A stretch of 64,000 nucleotides of DNA, taken from assembly GCF_004365575.1 (NCBI RefSeq), contig NZ_SOBG01000004.1, positions 186,001 through 250,000 on the forward strand. Direction: 5' to 3'. Each line of letters begins with the position of its first letter. Within the stretch, counting starts at the first letter, position 1. Source of the DNA: Hypnocyclicus thermotrophus (GTDB lineage Bacteria; Fusobacteriota; Fusobacteriia; Fusobacteriales; Fusobacteriaceae). The notes beneath the pieces were generated by a model that saw only the letters and a list, made by a program, of their open reading frames with translations, ran no database searches and was not told the origin of the DNA. Below are positions 37,246 through 47,300 of the stretch, piece by piece. The translations under genes were made by a program, and so were the position numbers.

Positions 37246-37680
37246 TTAGACATCATTAAATATTTCTAAAAAATTATTTTTATTTATGAGCTCATGAAAA
37301 CCAAATTTTTTATAAAATTCTTTCGCATTAGTTGTATATAATAAAAATCTTCTCAGATTTTTTAATTCTTTATATTCTACTACTGATTTTATTAAAAATT
37401 CACCTAATTTTTGTCCTCTATAAGCTTCATCTATATATACATCACATAAATATGCAAAAGTAGCATAGTCTGTCACAACTCTAGCTATTCCAATATGTTT
37501 ATCGTTATCTAACAAAGAAAAACATAAAGAATTTTTAAATGATTTTTCTATTAACTCTTTACTTCTTTTATTTGCCCAGTGTGCATTCGAAAGATGATCA
37601 TACACTGATTGAATATTTATTTTATTTGGATCTGTTGTTACTAAAAAATTATCTTTCTTTACTTCATAGTACTTTTGCAT
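37246..37680 (-). CDS. GNAT acetyltransferase inside the arginine operon
   Basis: 144 residues. The acetyl-CoA turn is YRGQKLGEFL near residue 93, with GIARVVTDYATFAYLCDVYI before it and FYKKFGF near the end. This pattern matches a widespread GNAT family of unknown acceptor. Placement between argC and argJ recalls short N-acetylglutamate synthases found in some arg operons, but sequence alone does not support that strongly. ATG follows GGAGG; gaps are 12 and 16 bases, so it is clearly in the operon. Confidence 0.8.
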   Translation of the reverse strand: MQKYYEVKKDNFLVTTDPNKINIQSVYDHLSNAHWANKRSKELIEKSFKNSLCFSLLDNDKHIGIARVVTDYATFAYLCDVYIDEAYRGQKLGEFLIKSVVEYKELKNLRRFLLYTTNAKEFYKKFGFHELINKNNFLEIFNDV

Positions 37681-37692
37681 ATTTATCCTCCA

Positions 37693-38733
37693 TTAAATAT
37701 ATATAGATATATTTTCAATCCCCATATTCTCTTCTAAATCAAATAATACATTCATATTTTGTATTGCTTGTCCTGCTGCACCTTTAACTATATTATCTAT
37801 TACTGAAGTAATAATCACTCTATTTGTTCTATTATCTATATTTATAGTTATATCACAATAATTTGTTCTTTTAACATCTTTTGTTTGCACATCTATTTCT
37901 CTTATTCTAACAAATTTATTTTCTTTATAAAACTCTTTATATATCTCTAGTAACTCTTGTTTAGTTTTATTAATCTTTAAATTTGCATAAATAGTCGAAA
38001 GAATTCCTCTACTCATTGGAATAAGTGTTGGAGTAAATGTAATTTTTATATCTTTATTTGCTAATTTCGACATTTCTTGTTCTATTTCTGCAGTATGTCT
38101 ATGAGAAGCTACTTTATAAGCTTTTACATTTTCTGTTGCTTCACAGTAAAGCTTATAAATGTCAATTCCTCTACCCGCTCCAGATATTCCAGATTTTGCA
38201 TCTACTATTATATTTTTTGTATCAATAAATTTCTTTTTTAAAAGTGGAGCTATTCCTAATAGTGTAGCTGTTGGATAACATCCAGGATTTGCTATTACTT
38301 TACTATTTTTTATACTTTCTTTATCTTTTAATTCTACTAATGCATATTCAGATTCTTTTAAAAGGGATTCATATGGATGCTCTATTTGATACCACTTCTC
38401 AAATTCTTCTTTGCTATCAAGTCTATAATCAGCTCCAAGATCTATTACTTTAACCCCTTTATCAACTGCTTTTTTTACGAGTTCTATTGATTTACCATGT
38501 GGTAATGCTAAAAATAATACATCTATTTCATCATATTTTTCTAATGCTTCTTCAGTAGACACTAAAACGTTATCTATTATTCCATAATAATTAGTATATA
38601 CATCAGAATATTTTTTACCACTATATGAATTCGAACTTAAAAATATTATCTCTACTTCTTTATGATATTTTAATAGATAGACAAGTTGTTGTCCTGCATA
38701 TCCAGTTGCTCCTATTACTCCTGCTTTTATCAT
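37693..38733 (-). CDS. argC: N-acetyl-gamma-glutamyl-phosphate reductase
   Basis: Third step of arginine synthesis, NADPH-dependent. 346 residues, with the Rossmann start IGATGYAGQQL, catalytic Cys152 in NPGCYPTA, and DAKSGISGAGRG, all diagnostic. ATG follows AAGGGGG. The 124-base gap to argG upstream is the longest inside the arginine operon; I see only a weak possible stem there. Confidence 0.95.
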   Translation of the reverse strand: MIKAGVIGATGYAGQQLVYLLKYHKEVEIIFLSSNSYSGKKYSDVYTNYYGIIDNVLVSTEEALEKYDEIDVLFLALPHGKSIELVKKAVDKGVKVIDLGADYRLDSKEEFEKWYQIEHPYESLLKESEYALVELKDKESIKNSKVIANPGCYPTATLLGIAPLLKKKFIDTKNIIVDAKSGISGAGRGIDIYKLYCEATENVKAYKVASHRHTAEIEQEMSKLANKDIKITFTPTLIPMSRGILSTIYANLKINKTKQELLEIYKEFYKENKFVRIREIDVQTKDVKRTNYCDITINIDNRTNRVIITSVIDNIVKGAAGQAIQNMNVLFDLEENMGIENISIYI

Positions 38734-38857
38734 TTTTCCCCCTTATTAATTTTTTAAAATACTTTTTAGATTTATTTTGAAACCACAGAATACACATTAA
38801 ATTTTTTATTAATTCCACGGTTCCCTTAAAAATATTTTCCCATACTTTCTAATTTGT

Positions 38858-40066
38858 TTATTTTGAATTTTTACTTTTAATTAAACTCTGTACTTTTGTT
38901 GGTAATGAAAATAATTTTATAAATCCTTCTGCATCTTTATGATCATACATATCACTAGCTCCAAATGATGATATTCCTTCGTCATATAATGCATATTTAG
39001 ATATTCTTGCTGCTGGTTTTATATTTCCTTTATATAATTTTAATTTTACTTTTCCACTTACATTTTCCATTATGCTATCAATAAAAGCATCTAATCCATC
39101 TTTTAATGGAGTAAACCATAATCCACTATAAGTTAAATCACCATATTTTTGAGCTACTGTTTTTTTGAATGACATTGTATCTTTATCAAGACAAATTGAT
39201 TCTAATTCTTGAAGAGCTGCATAAAGCAATGTTCCTCCTGGTGTTTCATATATTCCTCTTGATTTCATTCCTACAATTCTATTTTCAATAATATCAATAA
39301 CTCCAATTCCGTGTTCTCCAGCTATTTTATTTAATTTTGTAACTAAAGATACTGCATCTAATTTTTCATTATTTACAGCTACTGGAACTCCCTTTTTAAA
39401 CTCAATTTCTACATATTCTGCTGTATCTTTTGCTTGTTCTAAAGGTTTTACCATCATATATATTTCATCTTTATGTTCATTTTCTAAAAATTCAATATCT
39501 CCTCCCTCATGACTTATATGCCATAAATTTTGGTCTCTTGAATATATTTTTTCTTTTGTTACAGTTAATTTTATTCCATGAGCATTAGCATAATCTATTG
39601 CATCTTCTCTTGATTTTATATCCCATATTCTCCAAGGTGCAATTATTTTAATACTTTGGTCAATAGCCGCTATCCCAGTTTCAAATCTAACTTGGTCATT
39701 TCCTTTTCCTGTACACCCATGACATATATATTTTGCTCCCTCTTTATGAGCTACTTCTACAAGTTTTTTTGCTATTAATGGTCTTGCATGAGACGTTCCT
39801 AATAAATATTTATGCTCATATACAGCTCCGGCTTTTAAAGCTTTAAATGCATATTCTGTTAAAAATTCCTCTTTACAGTCTTCTACATATACTTTTGATG
39901 CACCAGATTCTATTGCTTTTATTTTTACTTGTTCCATATCATCATCTTGTCCTACATCTACACAACAAGCAATTACCTCTAAATCGTAGTTTTCTTTTAA
40001 CCATGGTATAGTAATCGATGTATCTAATCCTCCTGAATATGCTAATACAACTTTATCTTTCTTCAT
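38858..40066 (-). CDS. argG: Argininosuccinate synthase
   Basis: Joins citrulline and aspartate with ATP. 402 residues. The ATP PP-loop motif is AYSGGLDTS at residues 9-17, followed by the family segments [13 protein letters not shown] and [14 protein letters not shown] at 40066 follows GGAGGG. It is 27 bases downstream of argH in the same operon and precedes argC. Confidence 0.96.
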   Translation of the reverse strand: MKKDKVVLAYSGGLDTSITIPWLKENYDLEVIACCVDVGQDDDMEQVKIKAIESGASKVYVEDCKEEFLTEYAFKALKAGAVYEHKYLLGTSHARPLIAKKLVEVAHKEGAKYICHGCTGKGNDQVRFETGIAAIDQSIKIIAPWRIWDIKSREDAIDYANAHGIKLTVTKEKIYSRDQNLWHISHEGGDIEFLENEHKDEIYMMVKPLEQAKDTAEYVEIEFKKGVPVAVNNEKLDAVSLVTKLNKIAGEHGIGVIDIIENRIVGMKSRGIYETPGGTLLYAALQELESICLDKDTMSFKKTVAQKYGDLTYSGLWFTPLKDGLDAFIDSIMENVSGKVKLKLYKGNIKPAARISKYALYDEGISSFGASDMYDHKDAEGFIKLFSLPTKVQSLIKSKNSK

Positions 40067-40093
40067 AAATAATCCCTCCTATAAATCTTTATT

Positions 40094-41467
40094 TTAATTT
40101 TTTAAAAATTTTTCTGCCTCTTTTAATTGTCTTTCGACTTCACTATACGATGTACCACCATAAGAATTTCTATCTTTTATACAAGTTTCTATTTTTGCTT
40201 TTTCTATAATATCTTCTTCAAATTTTTCATTAAATTTTTTATATTCATCAAAAGTAAGTTCGTTCAAGTATTTATTATTTTCTTCACAGTAAGCTACAAG
40301 TTTTCCTACAACTTCATGCGCCTCTCTAAAAGGTATTCCTTTTTTTGCTAAATAATCAGCTATATCTGTTGCATTTATAAATCCTTTATAAATATCTTTT
40401 ATCATATTTTCTTTATTTACTTTTATTGTTGCAAGCATCTCTTTAAAAATTTCTAATGATATTTTTATATTATCTATTGAATCAAATACTCCTTCTTTAT
40501 CTTCTTGTGTATCTTTATTATATGCTAATGGCAATCCTTTCATTACAGTAAGTATAGAGATAAGATTTCCATAAATTCTACCTGTTTTTCCTCTTACAAG
40601 TTCAGCTATATCTGGATTTTTCTTTTGTGGCATAATAGATGAACCTGTAGAATACGCATCATCAAGATTTATAAATCCAAATTCACTAGTAGCCCAAAGT
40701 ATAATTTCTTCTGAAAATCTTGACATATGCATAGCTATCATAGCTATTACAAAATTTGTTTCTGCAATAAAATCTCTATCACTTACACTGTCTAAACTAT
40801 TATTTGTTACTTTACCAAATCCAAGCTCTTTTGCAACAAAATGTCTATCTATATTATATGTAGTTCCTGCAAGTGCCGATGCTCCAAGTGGCATTACATC
40901 TACTCTTTTATAAAGATCGTTTAATCTATCATAATCTCTTTTTAACATTTCAAAATATGCTAATAAATGATGTGCAAAAAGTATAGGTTGTGCTCTTTGA
41001 AGATGGGTATATCCAGGTAATATAACTTCTTTATTATTTTTTGCAACTTCTTTTATTACTTTTAATAAATCAATTATTATTTCTTTTATATTTTTTATTT
41101 CTTTTTTTAAATAAAGTCTTATATCAAGAGCAACTTGATCATTTCTACTTCTAGCTGTATGCAATTTTTTCCCTGTATCACCTATTTTTTGTATAAGTCT
41201 TTTTTCTATTGCCATATGTATATCTTCATCAGCTAATGAAAATTCTAATTCATCATTATCTATTTCTAACTCTATTTCTTTTAATGCTTTTTCTATTTTT
41301 TCTTGCTCTTCTTTAGATATAATATTTTGCTTAGCAAGCATTTTTGAATGCGCTATGCTTCCCATAATATCTTCTTTATACATTCTTATATCAAAAGTTA
41401 TTGATGCATTAAATTTTTCTAGTAATTTTGAACTTTCTTTATTAAATCTTCCTCCCCAAAGCTTCAT
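40094..41467 (-). CDS. argH: Argininosuccinate lyase
   Basis: Last step of arginine synthesis, releasing arginine and fumarate. 457 residues, beginning MKLWGGRF, with SRNDQVALD, the conserved lyase signature SSIMPQKKNPD near residue 280 and DKEGVFDS. ATG at 41467 follows AGGGG; the open frame extends 31 codons upstream, but that part lacks family similarity. It is the first gene of the arginine operon, behind a palindrome at 41521-41553 and a TATAAT at 41495-41500. Confidence 0.96.
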   Translation of the reverse strand: MKLWGGRFNKESSKLLEKFNASITFDIRMYKEDIMGSIAHSKMLAKQNIISKEEQEKIEKALKEIELEIDNDELEFSLADEDIHMAIEKRLIQKIGDTGKKLHTARSRNDQVALDIRLYLKKEIKNIKEIIIDLLKVIKEVAKNNKEVILPGYTHLQRAQPILFAHHLLAYFEMLKRDYDRLNDLYKRVDVMPLGASALAGTTYNIDRHFVAKELGFGKVTNNSLDSVSDRDFIAETNFVIAMIAMHMSRFSEEIILWATSEFGFINLDDAYSTGSSIMPQKKNPDIAELVRGKTGRIYGNLISILTVMKGLPLAYNKDTQEDKEGVFDSIDNIKISLEIFKEMLATIKVNKENMIKDIYKGFINATDIADYLAKKGIPFREAHEVVGKLVAYCEENNKYLNELTFDEYKKFNEKFEEDIIEKAKIETCIKDRNSYGGTSYSEVERQLKEAEKFLKN

Positions 41468-41494
41468 ATTTTCCCCTTTCAGTTTTCCTTTTTT

Positions 41495-41553
41495 ATTATA
41501 GGACTTTTTTGTTTGGCTTAAAAATATACACTGTAAAAAACAGTGCATATTTT
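41495..41553 (-). promoter_or_regulatory. Arginine operon upstream region: -10 box and palindrome
   Basis: TATAAT at 41495-41500 lies 28 bases before the argH ATG, with only a weak T-rich -35. Immediately upstream a ten-pair inverted repeat (ATATGCACTG / CAGTGTATAT on the minus strand) covers 41521-41553 and is followed by a short T run. It could be an operator for an arginine repressor, or the terminator of the upstream transporter genes. Confidence 0.5.
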
Positions 41554-41646
41554 TTGTCACTATTTTTTATTTTCAAAGTCTATTTATTTTTTCCTTCTTT
41601 TAAATTATACCTAGACCTCATCTTTTTTCCTTTCAAAACATTTTAA

Positions 41647-42372
41647 TTATTTACTAAAATATTTATCATAAAGTTTTTTATATTCTCCATTTGCTTTTAT
41701 TGTTTCAAATGCTTTATTTAATTTTTCTAATAATTCTTTATCTTCTTTTCTTAAAGCTATTGCATATTCTTCTGTTACAGATACTCCTTCAATTACTTTT
41801 ATCCCTTTATTTTGTTTCACATAATTTTTTGCTGGTTCTGAATCAAGTACTACAGCATCTATTTTATCCGCTTTTAAATCTAGTATAGCAGCATAAGAAG
41901 CATTATATTTTTTTACATTTACATCTTTTATATCACTTACTATTAAATCTCCTGTAGTTCCAATCATTGCTCCTACTTTTTTACCTACTAAATCATCAAA
42001 TGATTTTATATTATTTTGATTTTCTCTAACTATTATTACTTGACTTGTAGAATAATAACTTTTTGTAAAATTTACAGATTTTTTTCTTTCTTCTGTAGCT
42101 GTCATTCCAGATACTACTAAATCTATTTTTTTGGTTTGTAATGCTGGTAATAATCCATCGAAACTCATATCTTTTACTTCATATTTAATTCCTGCTTCTT
42201 TTGTTAATAATTCAATTAGTTCTATATCAAATCCAATTATTTTATCTCCTTCTCGATATTCAAATGGTGGAAATTCCGCATTCGTTCCTACTACATAAGT
42301 TTTTTCTTTATTTCCTCCACATCCCACTAAAAATATTGTTGCTAATATTACTAAAGTTAAAATTTTCTTCAT
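41647..42372 (-). CDS. Polar amino-acid ABC transporter, substrate-binding lipoprotein
   Basis: 241 residues. The lipoprotein signal ends in FLVGC with Cys18 as the acylated residue, followed by a family 3 solute-binding domain: VVGTNAEFPPFEYREG, IGFDIELIELL, GMTATEERKKSVNFT and the hinge DAVVLDSEPA. It delivers substrate to the permease-ATPase encoded upstream. The sequence type is common for basic or polar amino acids; closeness to the arginine operon makes arginine or ornithine a reasonable guess, not proven. Confidence 0.88.
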   Translation of the reverse strand: MKKILTLVILATIFLVGCGGNKEKTYVVGTNAEFPPFEYREGDKIIGFDIELIELLTKEAGIKYEVKDMSFDGLLPALQTKKIDLVVSGMTATEERKKSVNFTKSYYSTSQVIIVRENQNNIKSFDDLVGKKVGAMIGTTGDLIVSDIKDVNVKKYNASYAAILDLKADKIDAVVLDSEPAKNYVKQNKGIKVIEGVSVTEEYAIALRKEDKELLEKLNKAFETIKANGEYKKLYDKYFSK

Positions 42373-42436
42373 AAAATATTCCTCCTTATTTTTTATTTAT
42401 TTTAAAATATTAATATTTTTTATATTCATTAATTTT

Positions 42437-43168
42437 CTAATGGTTTAAAACTTTTGATAAAAACTCTTTTGTTCTTTCGTGACTAGGATTTTCAAATATT
42501 TTTTTAGGTTCATCATCTTCTAGTATATTCCCTCTATCCATAAAAAATACTCTACTAGCTACATTTTTAGCAAATCCCATTTCATGAGTCACAACTAGCA
42601 TTGTCATTCCCTCTTTTACTAAAGTTTTCATTACTTCAAGTACTTCATTTACTACTTCAGGATCAAGTGCGCTTGTAGGTTCATCAAATAATAATATACT
42701 TGGTTTCATTGCAAGTGCTCTAGCTATAGCTATCCTTTGTTTTTGCCCCCCTGATAAACTATTAGGATAAACATACGCTTTTTCTTTTAATCCTACTTTT
42801 TCAAGAAGTTCAAATGCTATTATTTCTGCTTCTTTTTGTGTAAAATTTTTAATTTTTATAGGCCCTAATGTAAGATTTTCAAGCACTGTTTTATGCGGAA
42901 ACAAATTAAAATGTTGAAAAACCATTCCTATTTTTTCTTCTCTTACTTTATTTATATCTGTCTTTTTATCTAAAATATCTATTCCATCAATATAAATATG
43001 ACCATTTGTTGGTTCTTCTAAAAGATTTAAGCATCTTAAAAATGTTGATTTCCCACTTCCAGAAGGTCCAATTATTGCTACAACTTCTCCCTTTTTTATT
43101 TCTTTATTTATTCCTTTTAATACTTCTAATTCTCCATAATATTTATGTAAATCAACAATTTTAATCAC
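42437..43168 (-). CDS. Polar amino-acid ABC transporter, ATPase
   Basis: 243 residues. Walker [12 protein letters not shown]-loop [10 protein letters not shown], signature LSGGQKQR, Walker [14 protein letters not shown] and switch His in VVTHEMGFA match the GlnQ/HisP group. It powers the permease encoded just upstream, with which it overlaps by 8 bases (43161-43168), so translation is coupled. Confidence 0.93.
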   Translation of the reverse strand: MIKIVDLHKYYGELEVLKGINKEIKKGEVVAIIGPSGSGKSTFLRCLNLLEEPTNGHIYIDGIDILDKKTDINKVREEKIGMVFQHFNLFPHKTVLENLTLGPIKIKNFTQKEAEIIAFELLEKVGLKEKAYVYPNSLSGGQKQRIAIARALAMKPSILLFDEPTSALDPEVVNEVLEVMKTLVKEGMTMLVVTHEMGFAKNVASRVFFMDRGNILEDDEPKKIFENPSHERTKEFLSKVLNH

Positions 43169-43883
43169 TTTTTCTCATTCCCTTCTCTACAACTCTCATA
43201 AATTTAGTAAATAAACTAGTAAGTACCAAATATATAAATCCAACTGCTAATAATGGCTCTACCCCTCTATAAGTTTGACTTGTAATAATATTAGCCGATC
43301 TAAGTAAATCAACTCCTCCAATAAATCCTACTATAGATGTTTCTTTAAGAAGTGTTATAAATTCACTTACAAGTGTTGGTAATATTTTTTTTATTGCTTG
43401 CGGAATGATAATTTCTTTCATTGCTAATCTATAAGGCATACCTAAAGCTTTTGCTGCTTCCATTTGCCCTTTATCTAATCCTTGAATTCCTGCTCTTATT
43501 ATTTCAGCTACATAAGCTGCACTATTAAGTCCAAAAGCAAGACCAGCTACTATAAAAACAGGTGTATCTCTAAGCGCTCCTACAAATACAATATTAGCTA
43601 ATATCATCAATTGTACGACTGCTGGAGTTCCTCTAACTAAATCTACATAAAGTAATGCAAACAATTCTAAAGGATTAAATTTTTTTATTTCTTCATTTAA
43701 ATGTTCAAATTTTTTTAAAGGATAAAAACGAGAAAGTCTAAATAATGCAAGTATTATACCTACTACAAGTCCAATAAAAGCTGCAAAAATCGTAACTCCT
43801 ACTGAAAAACCCAATCCTTTTATAATATACATATATCTTCCATCATTAATAAAGATATTTTTTAATGTTTCTAAATAACTCAT
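43161..43883 (-). CDS. Polar amino-acid ABC transporter, permease
   Basis: 240 residues with about five membrane segments and the cytoplasmic EAA loop [18 protein letters not shown] that docks the ATPase. The [12 protein letters not shown] segment is typical of the His/Glu/Gln/Arg permease family. It is the first gene of the transporter operon, with GGAGGTAG before its ATG, preceded by a leader of about 330 bases that contains terminators and a small reading frame. Confidence 0.92.
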   Translation of the reverse strand: MSYLETLKNIFINDGRYMYIIKGLGFSVGVTIFAAFIGLVVGIILALFRLSRFYPLKKFEHLNEEIKKFNPLELFALLYVDLVRGTPAVVQLMILANIVFVGALRDTPVFIVAGLAFGLNSAAYVAEIIRAGIQGLDKGQMEAAKALGMPYRLAMKEIIIPQAIKKILPTLVSEFITLLKETSIVGFIGGVDLLRSANIITSQTYRGVEPLLAVGFIYLVLTSLFTKFMRVVEKGMRKSD

Positions 43884-43922
43884 TCTACCTCCTGTATTTA
43901 TATATAAATATTTTTTTGTAAT

Positions 43923-43943
43923 AAAAAAAGCCTATAATAGGCT
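43923..43943 (-). terminator. Terminator in the transporter leader
   Basis: AGCCTA pairs with TAGGCT around a three-base loop and is followed by seven T on the minus strand, 40 bases before the permease start. Its first arm also pairs with an upstream antiterminator segment. Confidence 0.75.
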
Positions 43944-43980
43944 ATAGAGATTTAAAATTATACAAAATCTATAGACTATT
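43936..43980 (-). promoter_or_regulatory. Antiterminator competing with the leader terminator
   Basis: On the RNA, AAUAGUCUAUAG (43980-43969) can pair with CUAUAGCCUAUU (43947-43936): five pairs, one mismatch, six pairs. The second arm includes the first arm of the terminator at 43923-43943, so the two structures exclude each other. The first arm begins four bases after the stop of the leader reading frame. Confidence 0.6.
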
Positions 43981-43984
43981 CCTA

Positions 43985-44047
43985 TTAATAAATTTTATTT
44001 AGTTTTATAATATTTTTTTCATTCCTAAAATTCCTTAAATTTTTCAT
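43985..44047 (-). CDS. Leader peptide candidate, 20 codons
   Basis: ATG at 44047 is preceded by GAGGTG at ideal distance, and the frame ends in TAA at 43985. The peptide has two arginines, both coded by AGG at codons 5 and 8, plus five asparagines and four lysines, which are common in this AT-rich genome. It lies just before the antiterminator/terminator pair. A ribosome finishing at the stop would cover the first antiterminator arm, while one stalled at the AGG codons would leave it free. A regulatory peptide is the likely role. Confidence 0.6.
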   Translation of the reverse strand: MKNLRNFRNEKNIIKLNKIY

Positions 44048-44216
44048 TTTAATTCACCTCGAATAATTTATAAATAAAAAATACCCCTGTTAATACCCCT
44101 TTATTGGAGAAAGTTATATTTATTATTTTCTCCCCATAAAGGTATACTACCAAGGGTAAGTTATACTCACAAGAGAAATTCTTTCTCCTGATCTTTGCAC
44201 AATTTTAATTTAGCTA

Positions 44217-44245
44217 ATTGTAACAAACAATCAAAAGATTGTCAA
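44217..44245 (-). promoter_or_regulatory. Promoter of the amino-acid transporter operon
   Basis: Perfect TTGACA at 44240-44245, 17 bases, TACAAT at 44217-44222 on the minus strand. It lies after the terminator of the nucleotidase gene and about 335 bases before the permease start. Confidence 0.85.
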
Positions 44246-44307
44246 TAATTTTTTATATATTTTTTATGTTTTGAATATATATTTTATATAAATAACTGTT
44301 TTTATTA

Positions 44308-44348
44308 ATAAAAAAGCATATATAGAAATTCTATATATGCTTTTTTTT
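44308..44348. terminator. Terminator after the double 5'-nucleotidase gene
   Basis: GCATATATAG pairs with CTATATATGC, flanked by A and T runs, three bases after the stop of the minus-strand gene. Confidence 0.85.
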
Positions 44349-44350
44349 AA

Positions 44351-47300
44351 TTAATTATCTAATGGTAATCTTAATGTTTGATCAATGTAAATTAAATCAG
44401 GATTTTCTAATCTGTTTATTAGCGCTAAATCTTTTACAATACTCAAAATTTCTTTATCACTTAAAGTATTGTCTGCAGCTTTAATTATATTCCATAAACA
44501 ATCTCCTGGTTCTGCTTTATATTCTGTTACTGGTATCATTATTCCTTCTATATTTGGTACTTTTACCTCTTTTTCTTTTTCTATTGCTTCTTCTAATACA
44601 TCTCTTATTTGAACATATGTATCTACTACTTCTTTTGCTCCTTTAAAGTTGTATTTATCTCCTCCACCTAATATAAAATCATTTGTTGTTAATGTATACC
44701 ATTTATCATCTTCTACTATTGTTCCATCTTCTAATGCCAACATTTCTACTCTATGTTCATATTCTTTATCTGGATTATACACTACATATAATCCTGCAAA
44801 TTGTCCATCTGTCATGTAATCTGCATCTATTCCATGATCTATTAACTCTTTTAAGTGTTTTCCACTTACTTTCATTGTTACTAATTGATTATCAAATGGC
44901 ATTACTTCATAAAGGTCACCCATTGTTATGTCTCCTTTATATAGACTTCTTCTTAGTCCTCCTCCATTTGTTAATCCTATTTGTGTTCCTGTTGCTTTTC
45001 TCATTATGTCTGCTGCCCAATAACCTAATGGTGTTAAATTTTTTGCACTTCTATCATGTATTAAATCTTCATTTAGTTTTCCTACTACTTTTCCTAAAAT
45101 TGGTTTTAATTTTTCTTCTCTCATTTCATATCTTAATTTCGCTTCTTTTGATACTGGTATATCTTCTTTATGTTTATATGCTAAATCTACATATGCATTT
45201 ACTGTTAATTTGTTTTCTTTATCAAACATTAGTTCTATTCTTCCTAAGGCTCTTCCATATTTATATGCTTGTACTACTGGTATTCCATTTATTTTTCCTG
45301 ATACTATTTTATGACTATGTCCTGTCACTATTGCATCTATTCCTTTTACTTTTGATAATCTTTCTATTTCATCTCCTGTTATTTCTTTTGTATCTCTATC
45401 TTGGACTGTTGGTACATGTGTTAATGCTATTATTGCATCTGGTTTCCCTTCTGATGCTTTCCCTGACATTAAATATTCTACCCATTCTTTAGCTGCTTTT
45501 TCTACTGGTATAAATTTTAAATCTTTTACATTTTCTACTTTTGTTTGATAAGCTGTTGATTCTGTTGATAAACCTATAAATGCTATTTTTTTACCTGCTA
45601 TTTCTACTATTCTATATGGCATTGCCCATGATACTGGTTTATTTGTTGCTTTATCATATATGTTTGATGCTAAAAAGGCTACTCCTTTATCTTCCCATTC
45701 TTTTATTTTTTCTACTCCCCAGTCAAATTCATGATTCCCTATTGCTGAACCTACTAAATCAAGTAATTCAAACATATCATTTACTGGTGCTCCTACTGTT
45801 AAGTTTGATATTGCTGTCCCTTGATAGTTATCTCCTGCTGATACTACTAATACATTTGGATTTTCTTTTTTTAATGCATCTACATATCCTACTATTTTAG
45901 CCATTCCTAGCTCTTTTCTACCTTCTTTTACATGACCATGAAAATCATTAAATGTTACTATATCAATTTTTACATCTCTAGGAAAATCATATATATTTAA
46001 TGATTTTACATTTAATGTTCTTCCATCTTTCGATCTAGGTATTTGAATTTCTCCCGATCTTACTTTATCTAATATTTCTTCTTTTCCTGGATAATCAAGT
46101 TTAATTCCTACAATTTTCCAGTTGTTTTCAACTTTAGGAGATAGTTTTCCTCCCATTTCTTTTGTATATTTAATTATAAGATCTCTTATTCTTCCTGCAT
46201 CTTGCATTTCTGCATAAGAATCAAAATATTTATCTTCTGGTTTTACAAGCCCTAATGATAATAATGTACCAAATCTATAGTTATTTACTGCTAGTTTATA
46301 AGTTTTATTTTTATCAAATGGTTTACCATTAAATATTACATTTTTTATTCTATTTCCAGGTTCTTGAGATAAATCTATTTCATAATTTACTCCATAGAAC
46401 ATATCGTAATTATATCCTCTAACATTTTCATTAAATGAAATAGTTATATCTCCCTCTTTCCAAGTATTATAGTAAGAAGCTGACCATTCCATATATTTTA
46501 ATAAATTTTCACCTGTTATATTCACTCCTACTAATGTATTTGGATATTTATAGATATATGCTACATCTTTTTTCTTAAATGGTCCTTTTTTAAGATTTGA
46601 ACCAAAATTAAATAATGCTGCTGATGAAATATCTGCATTTGCATATTTTTTTTGTACTCTATTTATTAAATTAATTACTGCTGTATCTTGAAGTTGAGCA
46701 GTTGGCATAGTTGTTACTTTATCAGCTTTTGTTATATAATCTACACCTTTTATAAAATCATCTGTTACTTCACCAATAACTGTATTTGCATCAGCTAATG
46801 ATTTTTCATGTACATATTTAAATTTTTCAAGCATTTCTTTATCAGGTTCTACTTCTTTTGTAGATAGATTAGCTGCTTCTACACCCTTTACTTCCCAATT
46901 TCCATCAGTTTTTACTAATTTTATTCCTGCTACTGCAAGTGATGAACCATATTTACCAGGTTCTATTATTTTTACTCCATTTACATCTTCTACATAAGTA
47001 GCATGTTCATGCCCACCAAATATTACTGAAAACTCTGGAAAAGCTTTTGCTAAATCATATATTCCAGCTCCTCCATATTCTCCTTTTCTTCCTAAATGAA
47101 ACGCTCCTATTAATACATCAAAATTATCTCCTATTTCATCTAAAGTTGCTTGAAGACTTCTTTTTGTTTCTTGAAAAATCAAATTTTTAAAATGTTCAGG
47201 AGTTGAAGCTTCCCATTTTGGTATATGTGGTGGAGTAATTCCTATTACTACTACTCTAGCACCATTTACAATAAACTCTTGATATGGTTGTACAAAATAA

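Larger units (their letters stand above)
43884..44216 (-). promoter_or_regulatory. Structured leader of the amino-acid transporter operon
   Basis: The stretch from the transporter promoter to the permease start, unusually long for this genome. From 5' to 3' it holds three small hairpins (44173-44187, 44156-44170, 44141-44151), a large bulged hairpin (arms 44129-44145 and 44093-44110) followed by a T run, a 20-codon reading frame with a strong ribosome site, and a final terminator with a competing antiterminator. It matches no riboswitch class I can recall. The layout suggests transcriptional attenuation. Confidence 0.7.

Noticed and set aside
37230-37256. Longer argJ start overlapping the GNAT gene
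   Set aside because: The extra codons consist of the ribosome site itself (GGGGGA) and the family start is the later ATG.
38734-38857. Structured element between argG and argC
   Set aside because: A ten-pair stem can be drawn but relies on several G-U pairs and a long loop, too weak to report.
41468-41560. N-terminal extension of argH by 31 codons
   Set aside because: It has no family similarity, crosses the -10 box and palindrome, and a clear ribosome site precedes the family start MKLWGGRF.
44073-44205. T-box, lysine, SAM or TPP riboswitch
   Set aside because: The conserved core sequences of these classes that I know are absent, so I leave the element unassigned.
44683-45492. Long open frame of 269 codons on the plus strand, with an identical one at 48395-49204
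   Set aside because: Both lie opposite the nucleotidase repeat, have very Leu/Ile-rich low-complexity translations and no ribosome site. They are identical only because the underlying repeat is.
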